Below, piece by piece: positions 44,317 through 52,909 of a DNA stretch of 64,000 nucleotides. The stretch is from contig NZ_DAQC01000001.1 in NCBI RefSeq assembly GCF_002502735.1, positions 365,229-429,228 on the forward strand, read 5' to 3'. The notes beneath the pieces were generated by a model. That model saw nothing but the letters and a program-made list of their open reading frames with translations. It was not told the DNA's origin and ran no database searches. The position numbers and the translations under genes are program-made. How positions within the stretch are numbered: position 1 is the stretch's first letter; each line of letters begins with the position of its first letter. The stretch is from Methanoregula sp. UBA64. GTDB lineage: Archaea > Halobacteriota > Methanomicrobia > Methanomicrobiales > Methanospirillaceae.

Positions 44317-45090
44317 ATGAGACGCTGGTTTCTGGCCCTCACCGGCATCGTCTTTTTTATTATCGTAGTTATCCTTGCAGAGCTGGTTCTCTATCCTCCG
44401 CTCCCGGCGCTTGCCGCAAGCCTCGCGAGCCCCGAGATCGAATTTGCCATCACCTTAAGCGTGGTAACGAGCACGATCTCGACTGCCATCTGCGTTGCGC
44501 TTGCCATCCCGGCGGCCTATGCGCTGGCGCGCTACGATTTCCCGGCAAAAAAGATCGTAAGCCTCCTTCTCACCGTGCCGCTCGCGCTTCCCCCGCTTGT
44601 TGCCGGCATTGCGCTCCTGCTCTTTTTCGGGACAACGCCCTGGGGAAAGGCACTCGATGCGGCGGGCTTTGGCGTGGTCTTTACGCCTCTTGGGATCATC
44701 GTTGCAGAGGTCTTTGTGAACCTCCCGTACATGATACGGATCCTCAAAAGTTCCTTTGTGGCGGTGAACCCGCGGTACGAGAACGTGGCAAAGACACTGG
44801 GCTGTACGGATGCCGGCGCGTTCGTGCAGGTGACCCTGCCGCTTGCACGCCCGGGCCTTGTCGCGGGCACGACGATTACCTGGGCAAAGGCGATGGGCGA
44901 GTTCGGGGCAGTCCTGATGCTTGCCGGGGCAACCATGATGCGGACCGAGACCCTGCCCATTGCGCTGTACCTCAATCTCTCGACCGGCGACCTCGACCTT
45001 GCGGTTGCGGCAGCGGTCATCCTGATCCTGATCTCGCTTGCCGCCATCTGTATTGTCGAGGACTTTGCCGATGAGGTGCATGTCTTTTAG
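44317..45090 (+). CDS. modB: Molybdate/tungstate ABC transporter permease
   Basis: 257 residues, about six membrane helices. The ABC coupling motif (EAA loop) is in VNPRYENVAKTLGCTDAGAF, then GEFGAVLMLAGATMMRTETLPIALY. This belongs to the ModB/WtpB/CysTW permease group. GGAGGG lies 15 bases before the ATG. It pairs with ModC encoded 12 bases downstream. Confidence 0.93.
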   Translation: MRRWFLALTGIVFFIIVVILAELVLYPPLPALAASLASPEIEFAITLSVVTSTISTAICVALAIPAAYALARYDFPAKKIVSLLLTVPLALPPLVAGIALLLFFGTTPWGKALDAAGFGVVFTPLGIIVAEVFVNLPYMIRILKSSFVAVNPRYENVAKTLGCTDAGAFVQVTLPLARPGLVAGTTITWAKAMGEFGAVLMLAGATMMRTETLPIALYLNLSTGDLDLAVAAAVILILISLAAICIVEDFADEVHVF

Positions 45091-45102
45091 GGGGATGATG
45101 CC

Positions 45103-46212
45103 GTGACGCTGACCGTTGAATCCGTAACTAAAACGCTCGGGAACTTTTCGGTAAGGGAGATCAGTTTTACGATCCGGACCGGGGAATACTTCATGCTCCT
45201 TGGGCCCACCGGTGCGGGAAAGACGATCGTGCTTGAAACGATTGCCGGTATCCATACCCCGGATGCCGGGCGGATCTGCTGGGACGGCGAAGATATCACG
45301 CATGCCGAACCGCGCGACCGCCATATCGCGGTCGTGTACCAGGACTACATGCTCTTCCCCCACCTTACAATCCGGGAAAACATCGGGTTTGGCCTTACAC
45401 AGAAAAAAACGGACCCGTCAGCAAAGGAAGCAGCCGTGCGTGTGACCGCGGGGATGCTCGGAATCCTTCCCCTGCTCGACCGGTACCCGGAAACATTGAG
45501 CGGCGGCGAACAGCAGCGCGTGGCCCTTGCCCGGGCGCTCGTCTTGAAACCCCGGGTGCTCCTGCTCGATGAACCCACGAACGCGCTTGACTCCGCAATG
45601 CGCGAGCACATGCGCCAGGAGCTCGCGCGTATTCACCGGATCACGGGTACGACCGTGATCCAGATCACGCACCATTTCGAGGAGGTCTTTGCCCTTGCCG
45701 ACCGGGTCGCGGTGATGCGGGACGGTCAGATCGTCCAGACCGGGACGCCGGACGAGGTCTTCTGGCACCCGCGGGATACCTTTGTTGCGGACTTTGTGGG
45801 AATAAAAAACCAGATCCGGGGTACGGCGCGGCGGGCCGGGGACCTTACCGAGATCGTAACGGGATCGGGCGCGGTCATTGTCGCGGCGGAGGCAGAGGAG
45901 GGCCCGGCAGTCGCCACGCTGCATGCCGAAGACATCATCGTCTCACGGGAACCGTTCGTGTCGAGTGCGAGAAACCGGCTCGAAGGTACGATCGTCGCGA
46001 TCGTCCCGTCCGGGAGCACGGTCCGGGTCATGATCGATGCCGGCTTCCCGCTCTGTGCGCTGCTCACCCGGGAGAGCGCAAGCGAGCTCTGCCTTACCGA
46101 AGGCTGCACGGTCTATGCGACGTTCAAGGCCTCGGCCGTCCACGTGATTCCGGAGAAAGCGCCCGATCTGCCGGCAGGATCAAAAGAGAAGACGGTTCAG
46201 GAGTACGGGTAA
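45103..46212 (+). CDS. modC: Molybdate/tungstate ABC transporter ATP-binding protein
   Basis: 369 residues, GTG start with GGGGGATG upstream. Walker A GPTGAGKTIVL, Q-loop VVYQDYMLFPHL, signature LSGGEQQRVALARAL, Walker B LLLDEPTNALD, switch His in ITHHFEEVFAL. The C-terminal third (about 240-345) is an accessory regulatory domain of the TOBE/MOP kind (FVGIKNQIRGTARR, GTIVAIVPSGSTVRVM), which in ModC can bind the oxyanion and shut the transporter. Completes the ModABC transporter that supplies Fwd. Confidence 0.93.
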   Translation: MTLTVESVTKTLGNFSVREISFTIRTGEYFMLLGPTGAGKTIVLETIAGIHTPDAGRICWDGEDITHAEPRDRHIAVVYQDYMLFPHLTIRENIGFGLTQKKTDPSAKEAAVRVTAGMLGILPLLDRYPETLSGGEQQRVALARALVLKPRVLLLDEPTNALDSAMREHMRQELARIHRITGTTVIQITHHFEEVFALADRVAVMRDGQIVQTGTPDEVFWHPRDTFVADFVGIKNQIRGTARRAGDLTEIVTGSGAVIVAAEAEEGPAVATLHAEDIIVSREPFVSSARNRLEGTIVAIVPSGSTVRVMIDAGFPLCALLTRESASELCLTEGCTVYATFKASAVHVIPEKAPDLPAGSKEKTVQEYG

Positions 46213-46333
46213 TTCCGCACTATTGCTATCGGGAATGCCCCTGCGGCGGAGCGAATCCCCGGGACCGTTCCACTTTTTGGAATGAGTGCAGGGAAACAAA
46301 AAACCTTAATCTGTTCCGGCAGAAGGTTCCGGT

Positions 46334-46738
46334 ATGCAGATGACCCTGTGCCCCATCGGGTACGTGCGCTCGCCCTACAAGCTACCAAAGGACGCCCCCC
46401 GCCAGGGCCGGCTTTCGGACACGGTCTCGGAGATCGTGATTGACGAACAGTACCTTCCCGGTCTCCGCGACCTTGCCGCAAAAAAGCACGTGATCGTCCT
46501 CTCCTGGTTCGACCGGGCCGACCGTTCGGCGCTCGTTGCAACCCCGCCCGGCAGCAGCACGGACCACGGCGTCTTTGCCACCCGCTCGCCGAACCGTCCC
46601 AACCCGATCGGACTCTGCGTGGTAGACCTCATAAAAACGGAAGGTCCGGTCCTTACCGTCCGGGGCCTCGACTCGCTCGATGGCACACCGGTCCTTGACC
46701 TCAAGCCGTATTCGCCCGAGATAGACTGTGTCCGGTAA
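46334..46738 (+). CDS. TrmO/TsaA-like protein, second paralogue
   Basis: 134 residues, the shorter core of the UPF0066/TrmO fold: MTLCPIGYVRSPYKLP, VIVLSWFDRADRSAL, GVFATRSPNRPNPIGLCVVD, GLDSLDGTPVLDLKPYSPEID. It lacks the C-terminal extension of the copy at 43782. It follows modC by 120 bp and may share the transcript or have its own promoter (AAACCTTAATC near 46300). Two copies in one locus suggest a diverged role for at least one. Confidence 0.82.
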   Translation: MQMTLCPIGYVRSPYKLPKDAPRQGRLSDTVSEIVIDEQYLPGLRDLAAKKHVIVLSWFDRADRSALVATPPGSSTDHGVFATRSPNRPNPIGLCVVDLIKTEGPVLTVRGLDSLDGTPVLDLKPYSPEIDCVR

Positions 46739-46860
46739 AACCGTGGGGTTACGTAACAGTATATTTCCCAATTTATAAACGGACGGTTTTTTGAACAGAT
46801 TTCCAAGCCTATATATCGCAGTATGTGGCATTTTTCCGGGTAATTTTGCGAGGAAACCAG

Positions 46861-47925
46861 GTGATCCGTACCCCGAGCAATCCGCCGGCGTGGTGGCTGG
46901 ATATCTCCGCCCAGCCCCGTCTTCTCATTTTCATTGCCCTCGTTACTGCCGGTCTGATCCTTGAAATAGTCCTCCATCTCGGGTACGGGATATCGGTAGT
47001 CTATACCCATTTCTTCTACCTGATCGTTGTCGCAGCCGGGGTCTGGTTCGGGAAACGGGCAGTCTGGGTTGCGCTCTTTTTCGGCGGACTGCATGTTGCC
47101 GTGAGCTGTCTTGTTGCCCCGGGCATTCCGGTCGATGCTCTGCTCCGGGCCACGATGCTCGTCATTGTTGCAGCGGTGATCGGGACCGTGGTCGACCAGA
47201 TGAATGCCTATTACGAGCAGGTGCTTGCAAAGAACCGGGAGCTCACCGAGATGAACAGCCGGCTCGATACCTCCCAGAGAGCTATCGTGCTCGCGAACAA
47301 GAAACTCAACCTGCTCTCTTCCATTACCCGGCACGACATCACCAACCAGCTTACCGCGCTCCTTGCTTATATCGAACTCTCGAATATGATGGCCACGGAC
47401 GACGAGATGAAAAGAACGATCGCAAAGGAGGAGACCGTGGCAGGAAATATCCTCCGCCAGATCGAGTTCACGAAAACCTACGAGGATATAGGGGTAAAAG
47501 AACCGCAGTGGCAGAACGTGGCCGGTCTGCTCTCCTCCTTAAAACCGGCAATCGAAGGGACCGGCATCGCCCTGTCTGCCCCGCCCAAAAGCCTGGAGAT
47601 CTATGCCGACCCGCTCCTTGCAAAAGTTTTTGAAAATCTTCTCGACAACTCGATCCGGCACGGCGAGCATGTCCGGCGTATCGCGGTCCGGTACGAGATG
47701 CGCGGCGAAGCCTGCCTGCTCCTCTATACCGATGACGGGGCGGGAGTCCCGGCAAAGGACAAGCAGCGGATCTTCGAGCGAGGCTTTGGGAAACATACCG
47801 GCCTTGGCCTGTTCCTGACCCGCGAGATCCTCTCGATAACCGGTATTACCATTGCCGAGACCGGCCTGTATGGCGGGGGCGTGCAGTTCGAACTGTGTAT
47901 CCCGGCCGGATCCTTCCGGTGCTAA
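46861..47925 (+). CDS. Membrane-bound sensor histidine kinase
   Basis: 354 residues from GTG at 46861, which has GAGG seven bases upstream; a GTG at 46825 is possible. About four helices in the first 110 residues, a short coiled-coil linker (QVLAKNRELTEMNSRLD), the phospho-acceptor box SSITRHDITNQLTALLAY with His near 155, then the HATPase domain with VFENLLDNSIRHGEH (N box), DDGAGVPAKDKQRIFERGFG and HTGLGLFLTREIL. No response regulator lies beside it. Archaeal kinases of this type sense unknown signals at the membrane. Confidence 0.88.
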   Translation: MIRTPSNPPAWWLDISAQPRLLIFIALVTAGLILEIVLHLGYGISVVYTHFFYLIVVAAGVWFGKRAVWVALFFGGLHVAVSCLVAPGIPVDALLRATMLVIVAAVIGTVVDQMNAYYEQVLAKNRELTEMNSRLDTSQRAIVLANKKLNLLSSITRHDITNQLTALLAYIELSNMMATDDEMKRTIAKEETVAGNILRQIEFTKTYEDIGVKEPQWQNVAGLLSSLKPAIEGTGIALSAPPKSLEIYADPLLAKVFENLLDNSIRHGEHVRRIAVRYEMRGEACLLLYTDDGAGVPAKDKQRIFERGFGKHTGLGLFLTREILSITGITIAETGLYGGGVQFELCIPAGSFRC

Positions 47926-47979
47926 AAAAATTTTACCGGGTTCCTGTTTTCGCGTGCCGTTTCCACAGGTTTTAATTGT

Positions 47980-47999
47980 TTTTGCGCATATGTGTAATA
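47980..47999 (+). promoter_or_regulatory. TTNTGCKCATATGKG motif before the winged-helix/DUF134 pair
   Basis: TTTTGCGCATATGTGTAATA; its first 15 bases are identical to the modA site. It lies 64 bases before the ATG at 48064 and is followed by TATAAG, so it may overlap a TATA box. Confidence 0.5.
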
Positions 48000-48063
48000 T
48001 AAGACCGGCCTTCCCCGTATGCCCGTATGAGGGAACGGGAGCCGGGAGGTTTGAAAAAAACCC

Positions 48064-48423
48064 ATGAACGGACGCGACCCCTTCTTCCCGGACCTGCTTG
48101 CACGCTTTATGCATACGCAGGCAAAACGGGAATGCTGGATCACGGTCGAGGAGTTCCGCGATCTATTTGGCCTGGACAAGTCGTTCTCCTGTGCACTCTC
48201 GGGATTTTTCCGCCGGATGTACAACAGCCCGTCCATCCCCGGCCCGTATACGGTCGTGAGGATCGAGACCGTGGCCGCCCCGGAGATGCCCGGCAGGATG
48301 ATCCGGCGCTACCTTATCCGGGTCCGCCCGGTAAAAAGAGCCCGGCCGGATGCGGAACCTGCCGGTGCCGCTGCACACCCGGGTGCGGCTATAGTTAAAT
48401 CCCGGCAGCAGGGAATTATATAA
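48064..48423 (+). CDS. Small winged-helix-like protein, paralogue of the 55449 gene
   Basis: 119 residues, GGGAGG 14 bases before the ATG. Not a named family to me. It aligns with the product of 55449: FPDLLARFMHTQ, WITVEEFRDLFGL, SGFFRRMYNSP and RYLIRVRP against VPDLVARFMEES, WVTVREIRERYGL, AGFLHRLEFSS and RYLLARR. The WxTVxExRxxxGL block looks like a helix-turn-helix, and the aromatic strand pair after it like a wing. The C-terminal 25 residues are Ala/Pro-rich and probably disordered. Likely a regulator co-transcribed with the DUF134 gene 11 bp downstream. Confidence 0.6.
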   Translation: MNGRDPFFPDLLARFMHTQAKRECWITVEEFRDLFGLDKSFSCALSGFFRRMYNSPSIPGPYTVVRIETVAAPEMPGRMIRRYLIRVRPVKRARPDAEPAGAAAHPGAAIVKSRQQGII

Positions 48424-48434
48424 TCACAGGATAT

Positions 48435-48824
48435 ATGGAGCCAGACGAGACAGTTGCCCCGGCTGAATGCCGGCGGCGCGGCCGGCCGCGGGTCCGGAGA
48501 ATTATCGAGGGGAGAGCGGATGCCCGCTGCTATGAGCCGCGGTGCTGCCCGGAAAAGGACGGGGCCAATGTCACCCTGACCCCCGAGGAGCTCGAACTGC
48601 TGCGGCTGATCGATATCGAAGGGCTCGAACAGGAGGAAGCAGCAACCCGGCTCGGCGTCTCGCGCAAAACCGCATGGCGCGACCTGCACGAGACAAGGAA
48701 AAAGATCACGGATGCCCTTGTCAACGGCAAGGGGATCGAGATGACCGGCTGCCGCCGCGCTGCCGAAGGCCGGTGCCCGTGTTGTCCCCGGGCACAATCA
48801 CCGGATACGGAAAACCTGTCCTGA
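48435..48824 (+). CDS. DUF134 family predicted DNA-binding protein
   Basis: 129 residues. The DUF134 layout is clear: RRRGRPRVRRII near the N-terminus, TLTPEELELLRLIDIEGLEQEEAATRLGVSRKTAW (a sigma-70-region-4-like helix-turn-helix), and a C-terminal cysteine patch TGCRRAAEGRCPCCPRA; an additional pair CYEPRCCPE precedes the HTH. Such proteins often lie beside Mrp/NBP35 ATPases and NifX/NifB-like iron-molybdenum proteins, consistent with Mrp here at 54532. A metal- or cluster-sensing regulator is likely. Confidence 0.85.
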   Translation: MEPDETVAPAECRRRGRPRVRRIIEGRADARCYEPRCCPEKDGANVTLTPEELELLRLIDIEGLEQEEAATRLGVSRKTAWRDLHETRKKITDALVNGKGIEMTGCRRAAEGRCPCCPRAQSPDTENLS

Positions 48825-48888
48825 AAAACCGCTCCCGTCCCGGTTATCTTCTGCCGGGCATACCGCCGACCCACCATCTTTTAAGTAG

Positions 48889-48908
48889 TTCTGCTCATAT
48901 GGGTAATT
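48889..48908 (+). promoter_or_regulatory. TTNTGCKCATATGKG motif before the DUF169 gene
   Basis: TTCTGCTCATATGGGTAATT lies 40 bases upstream of the ATG at 48949. It shares the TGC-K-CATATG-K-G core with the sites at 42896, 47980 and 52702. Confidence 0.5.
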
Positions 48909-48948
48909 AAGGCCCGCCCGACAGGCAGCGGCGCCGCGAGGTTATACG

Positions 48949-49665
48949 ATGACAGACGAACCCTTAAAGATCGCAGTGGATTTTAAGGAATCCGCTGAAG
49001 TCCTCACAAAATACCTTGGCCTTGAAGGCTCCCCGGTTGCCTTCAAGTTCGCGACAAAAAAGGAGGATATCCCGGCCGGCATGCCCGAGATCGACAAGGT
49101 CATGAGGCACTGCACCATGGTCATGGTTGCAAGAAAAGAGAACAAGGCCTTCTATGCAACAGCCGACCGCCACGAGTGCAATGGCGGTGCATGGGCGCTC
49201 GGGTTAAAGGACATCACGCAAACGCTCAAGACCGGTGAGTTCTACTTCAAGCTCGGCAAGTTTGCGAGCGCTCCTTCGTGCAAGCGCACGATCGAACACA
49301 TCCCGCACCTGGGCCTTAAGGAGACGTACGCAACACTGTATGCGCCGCTTGAAAACGCGCCCTTCGTCCCGCAGGTTGTCTTTATCATTGCAAGCCCCCG
49401 CACCATGCTCAAGCTCGCCCAGGCCACGCTCTTTACGCTCGGCGGCCGGATCCACGCGGAGTTCTCCGGCATCCAGTCGGTCTGCGCCGATGCAGCCGCA
49501 CAGACATATCTTACCGGCCACCCCAACTTCTCGCTCGGGTGCGACGGGTCGCGGCGCTACTCCGGTATTGCCGAAGGCGAGATGGTGATGGGCCTGCCCG
49601 CGGAGATGCTGCCGGAACTTACTGCGGCAATAAAAGTCGTTGTCGCTGCACCGGGTTCAAAGTAA
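48949..49665 (+). CDS. DUF169 family protein
   Basis: 238 residues, with GAGGTTATACG as ribosome site. It has the archaeal DUF169 features: LGLEGSPVAFKFATKKEDIP near the start, HCTMVMVARKENKAFYA, CNGGAWALGL, and FSGIQSVCADAAAQTYLTG with NFSLGCDGSRRYSGI near the end. The four or so conserved cysteines (about 50, 70, 181, 203) suggest metal or cluster binding, but the family has no settled function; it is frequent near methanogen metal and CODH genes. It lies upstream of cooS and under a motif-bearing promoter. Confidence 0.85.
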   Translation: MTDEPLKIAVDFKESAEVLTKYLGLEGSPVAFKFATKKEDIPAGMPEIDKVMRHCTMVMVARKENKAFYATADRHECNGGAWALGLKDITQTLKTGEFYFKLGKFASAPSCKRTIEHIPHLGLKETYATLYAPLENAPFVPQVVFIIASPRTMLKLAQATLFTLGGRIHAEFSGIQSVCADAAAQTYLTGHPNFSLGCDGSRRYSGIAEGEMVMGLPAEMLPELTAAIKVVVAAPGSK

Positions 49666-49843
49666 TCAGCGGTATTATCGTTGTCTTTTTTAAAACGGGG
49701 GCCGATCTTCCAGCGGCCGGCCCCCGCCCGTACCTTTTTTTCCTGCCGCATTTATCGCTGGTATCCGGGTATGGTGCGGTCAAAAAGGGTTTATACTATC
49801 CTATAAAGAATACGCCCTGTTAACATGCCTGGTGTGATATGCC

Positions 49844-51805
49844 ATGGGAGACGAAGAACCAAAACCCGTACTGGTGCGGGAAAGGCTCGATGTCTGCGAG
49901 CTTGACCGCGCCCGAATGTCCCTTTTGAACCCGGCACTTGTCGCGCAGAAACGCGAGGAGCGCACAATCGACGAAGTCGCCAAACCGCTTATCGAGATGG
50001 CGTTAAAAGAAGGTCTCGAAACGGTCTGGGACCGGTTCGAAATGCAGCAGCCGCCTTGTAAATTCTGCGAGGCCGGGATCTCGTGCTCCCGGTGCACGAT
50101 GGGGCCGTGCCGGATCATCCCGCCCCACCGGATCCGCGGCGTCTGCGGTGCCGATGCCGATCTCATCGTTGCACGGAACCTGCTGGATGCAATCGCGACC
50201 GGGGCTGCCGCCCATTCCGATCATGGCCGGGATATTGTCGAGACGCTGTACCTGGTCGGGACCGGGAAAACTACCGATTACGGCATCGCCGATCCGGAAA
50301 AGCTCCGCCGGCTCTGCCGGGAGTACGGCATCAGTACCGAAGGAGCGGACGATAAAAAATGTGCCGGCGAACTCGGGCGGGCCATGATCGAAGAGTACGG
50401 CATGGCAAAGAACCTGCTCCAGCTTACGGCCCGGGCGCCAAAGGCCACCCGGGATCTCTGGGACGCCGCCGGCATCGCGCCCCGGGGAATCGACCGCGAA
50501 GTCGTGGACTGTATGCACCGGATCCAGATGGGGGTGGGTGCGGACTATGTCAATATCCTGCTCCAGGGCCTGCGCTGCAGCCTTTCCGATGGCTGGGGCG
50601 GTTCGATGATCGGGACCGACATCTCCGATGTCCTCTTTGGCACGCCGGAGATCCGCACGTCGTCCGTGAACCTGGGGGTGCTCAAAAAAGAATACGTCAA
50701 CATCGCGGTCCACGGCCACAACCCGGTGCTCTCCGAGATGATTGTCCGGGCGGTTGCCGACCCGGAGCTCGTCGCCCTTGCCCGGGCAAACGGCGCAGAA
50801 GGGATCAACCTTGTCGGGCTCTGCTGCACGGGAAGCGAACTTTTGATGCGCAAGGGCGTCCCGATGGCGGGCAACCACCTCAACCAGGAGCTGGTCATCA
50901 TGACCGGGGCGCTCGAGGCAATGGTCGTGGATTACCAGTGCATCTTCCCCTCGCTCCCGCGCACGGCGAGCTGTTTCCACACGCTGGTTATCTCAACAAG
51001 CCCCAAGGCGAAGATCCCGGGTTCCTATTACTTCGGTTTTACTCCGGAGAACGGGTATGCCACGGCAAAGGCTATCGTGAAAATGGCAGTCGGGAATTTC
51101 AAAAACCGCAACCCGCAGCGCGTGCTCATCCCGGGCGAACCGGTACCGCTCATGTCCGGTTTTTCCAACGAAGCCATCAAAAAAGCGCTCGGCGGATCGT
51201 TTAAGCCGCTCATCGATCTCATCGCGGCCGGGAAGATCCGGGGAGCGGTCGGGATTGTCGGCTGCAACAACCCCCATATCCAACATGACTCCGCCCATGT
51301 GGCGCTCACAAAAGCGCTTATTAAGAAAAACATCCTCTGCGTCGAGACCGGCTGCGCCGCAATCGCTACGGGAAAAGCCGGCCTCCTGATGCCGGAGGCA
51401 GCGGCCCTTGCCGGTGACGACCTGCGGGCGGTCTGCGAATCCTTAAAGATCCCGCCCGTGCTCCACATGGGCTCGTGCGTAGACAATTCAAGGATCCTTG
51501 TCCTTGCAGCGGAGCTGGGTAATGCCCTCAACGTCCCGATCCACAAACTGCCGATAGCCGGTGCCGCGCCGGAATGGTACTCGCAGAAGGCGGTCTCTAT
51601 CGGCGCCTATTTCGTTGCTTCGGGAGTGTATACCGTGCTTGGCGTGATGCCGCACATTTCAGGAAGCCCGCCGGTCGTCTCGCTCCTGACAACCGGCCTC
51701 ACAAACGTGACCGGGGCAAATTTCGCTGTCGAACCAGACCCGGTAAAAGCCGCGGACCTGATCGCAAACCACATCGAACAGAAACGGACGGGACTGGGAA
51801 TATGA
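49844..51805 (+). CDS. cooS: Ni-containing carbon monoxide dehydrogenase, catalytic subunit CooS
   Basis: 653 residues. Cysteines of the D and B clusters lie in PPCKFCEAGISCSRCTMGPCR and GVCGADADLI. C-cluster ligands are all visible: His in VHGHNPVLSEM, Cys in LVGLCCTGSELLM, YQCIFPSLP, GIVGCNNPHIQ, ETGCAAIATGK and MGSCVDNSR. It oxidises CO to CO2, or runs in reverse, at a [Ni-4Fe-4S] centre. No CooF ferredoxin, Ech/CooH hydrogenase or acetyl-CoA synthase gene is adjacent. A TATA-like CTATAAAG (49801) and GGTGTGAT precede the ATG. The ATG of cooC overlaps the stop. Confidence 0.95.
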   Translation: MGDEEPKPVLVRERLDVCELDRARMSLLNPALVAQKREERTIDEVAKPLIEMALKEGLETVWDRFEMQQPPCKFCEAGISCSRCTMGPCRIIPPHRIRGVCGADADLIVARNLLDAIATGAAAHSDHGRDIVETLYLVGTGKTTDYGIADPEKLRRLCREYGISTEGADDKKCAGELGRAMIEEYGMAKNLLQLTARAPKATRDLWDAAGIAPRGIDREVVDCMHRIQMGVGADYVNILLQGLRCSLSDGWGGSMIGTDISDVLFGTPEIRTSSVNLGVLKKEYVNIAVHGHNPVLSEMIVRAVADPELVALARANGAEGINLVGLCCTGSELLMRKGVPMAGNHLNQELVIMTGALEAMVVDYQCIFPSLPRTASCFHTLVISTSPKAKIPGSYYFGFTPENGYATAKAIVKMAVGNFKNRNPQRVLIPGEPVPLMSGFSNEAIKKALGGSFKPLIDLIAAGKIRGAVGIVGCNNPHIQHDSAHVALTKALIKKNILCVETGCAAIATGKAGLLMPEAAALAGDDLRAVCESLKIPPVLHMGSCVDNSRILVLAAELGNALNVPIHKLPIAGAAPEWYSQKAVSIGAYFVASGVYTVLGVMPHISGSPPVVSLLTTGLTNVTGANFAVEPDPVKAADLIANHIEQKRTGLGI

Positions 51806-52626
51806 GTATGCCGGAAGACGGCGGGGCCGGTATCCGGGTCGTCATCACCGGGAAAGGCGGGGTGGGGAAGACCACGGTTGCCGCCCTGCTCGCCCATATC
51901 TTTGCCCGCAAGGGAAAACGGGTGCTTGCCGTGGACGGCGATCCCCAGCAGAACCTTGCAGCAGCCCTCGGGCTTTCCCCGGATGCCGCCGCCCGGATCG
52001 TCCCGGTTGCAGAGAGCCGGGAGTATATCCGGGAAAAAACCGGGGCGGGGCCCGGGGTTACGCCCGGCGGGTTCTTTGCGCTCAACCCGGACGTGCGCGA
52101 TGTTACCGACCGGTTCTCCGTTGAGGTCGCGCCCGGTCTTCGCCTGCTCGTGATGGGGAGCGTGAACCAGGCCGGTGCCGGGTGCCTCTGCCCGGAGTAT
52201 GCCCTGCTTGCCGCAATTCTCCGGCACATGCGCCTCTCACCTGACGATATCGTCATCCTCGATACCCCGGCCGGCCTCGAACATTTCGGGAGGGCGGTTG
52301 CAGACGGCTTCTCCTGTGCGGTAGTGATCGCGGATCCCTCGTTCAATGCAGTAGCGGTTGCACGGGAATCCGCCCGGCTTGCCGGTGAACTCGGGATCCC
52401 GAAAATTATCTTCGCGGTGAACAGGGTCCGCGGCGATGAAGATGTGGCAAAGGTTTGCGGGAGCGACCGCTGCCGGCCCGCGTTTCCGACAGCAGTCTTC
52501 CTGCCGTACGATCCGGAAGTAATGGCCGCCGATCCTGCGGTTGCCGGGCTCCTTGACCGCGACTCCGTGTTCGGCGAGGGGGTCCGGGCGCTTGCCGCGG
52601 CCCTCCTGCAGACCGGCGGCACATAA
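51802..52626 (+). CDS. cooC: CODH nickel-insertion ATPase CooC
   Basis: 274 residues, ATG in the four-base overlap with cooS. SIMIBI-class P-loop ATPase: VVITGKGGVGKTTVAALLAH (deviant Walker A), VLAVDGDPQQNLAAALG, and VILDTPAGLEHFGRA. The CLC pair in GAGCLCPEYALLAAIL is the CxC metal-binding site through which CooC dimers bind nickel. It loads Ni into the CooS C-cluster. Confidence 0.93.
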   Translation: MSMPEDGGAGIRVVITGKGGVGKTTVAALLAHIFARKGKRVLAVDGDPQQNLAAALGLSPDAAARIVPVAESREYIREKTGAGPGVTPGGFFALNPDVRDVTDRFSVEVAPGLRLLVMGSVNQAGAGCLCPEYALLAAILRHMRLSPDDIVILDTPAGLEHFGRAVADGFSCAVVIADPSFNAVAVARESARLAGELGIPKIIFAVNRVRGDEDVAKVCGSDRCRPAFPTAVFLPYDPEVMAADPAVAGLLDRDSVFGEGVRALAAALLQTGGT

Positions 52627-52701
52627 GGTTCTGCCCGGCTCCGGCACCCCTGCCGGGAACCAATAGCTCTGCCCTTTTTTTAACGTCAAATCCGCACTTA
52701 T

Positions 52702-52721
52702 TTATGCTCATATGGGAAATA
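52702..52721 (+). promoter_or_regulatory. TTNTGCKCATATGKG motif before the DUF5320-like/atwA unit
   Basis: TTATGCTCATATGGGAAATA lies 28 bases before the ATG at 52750. An ACGAGGTTGAT ribosome-site-like stretch follows it. Confidence 0.5.
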
Positions 52722-52749
52722 ATTCCACATACTACGAGGTTGATGCGAG

Positions 52750-52893
52750 ATGCCAGATTTTGACGGGACCGGCCCCTTAAAGCGCGGCCGGATCATCGGG
52801 AGGGGGCGCGGGCCCTGCAGGAAACCGGCCCGTGCGGATCCCGCTCCCAAAAAAGAAGAATCGGACCCGGAAAAAGAACCAGCACTCAAATAA
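52750..52893 (+). CDS. DUF5320-like glycine/arginine-rich small protein (47 aa)
   Basis: 47 residues from ATG at 52750. The beginning, MPDFDGTGPLKRGRIIGRG followed by RGPC, matches the N-terminal signature of DUF5320-type proteins (MPGxDGTGPxGxGPxTGRGxGxC) seen in many anaerobes near NifX/NifB-like and Mrp genes. The tail is Lys/Glu/Pro-rich. Probably a small metal- or cluster-associated protein. It ends 16 bp before atwA and is under the 52702 motif, so it is first gene of that unit. Confidence 0.7.
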   Translation: MPDFDGTGPLKRGRIIGRGRGPCRKPARADPAPKKEESDPEKEPALK

Positions 52894-52909
52894 CCTGCGA
52901 ACCGATACC

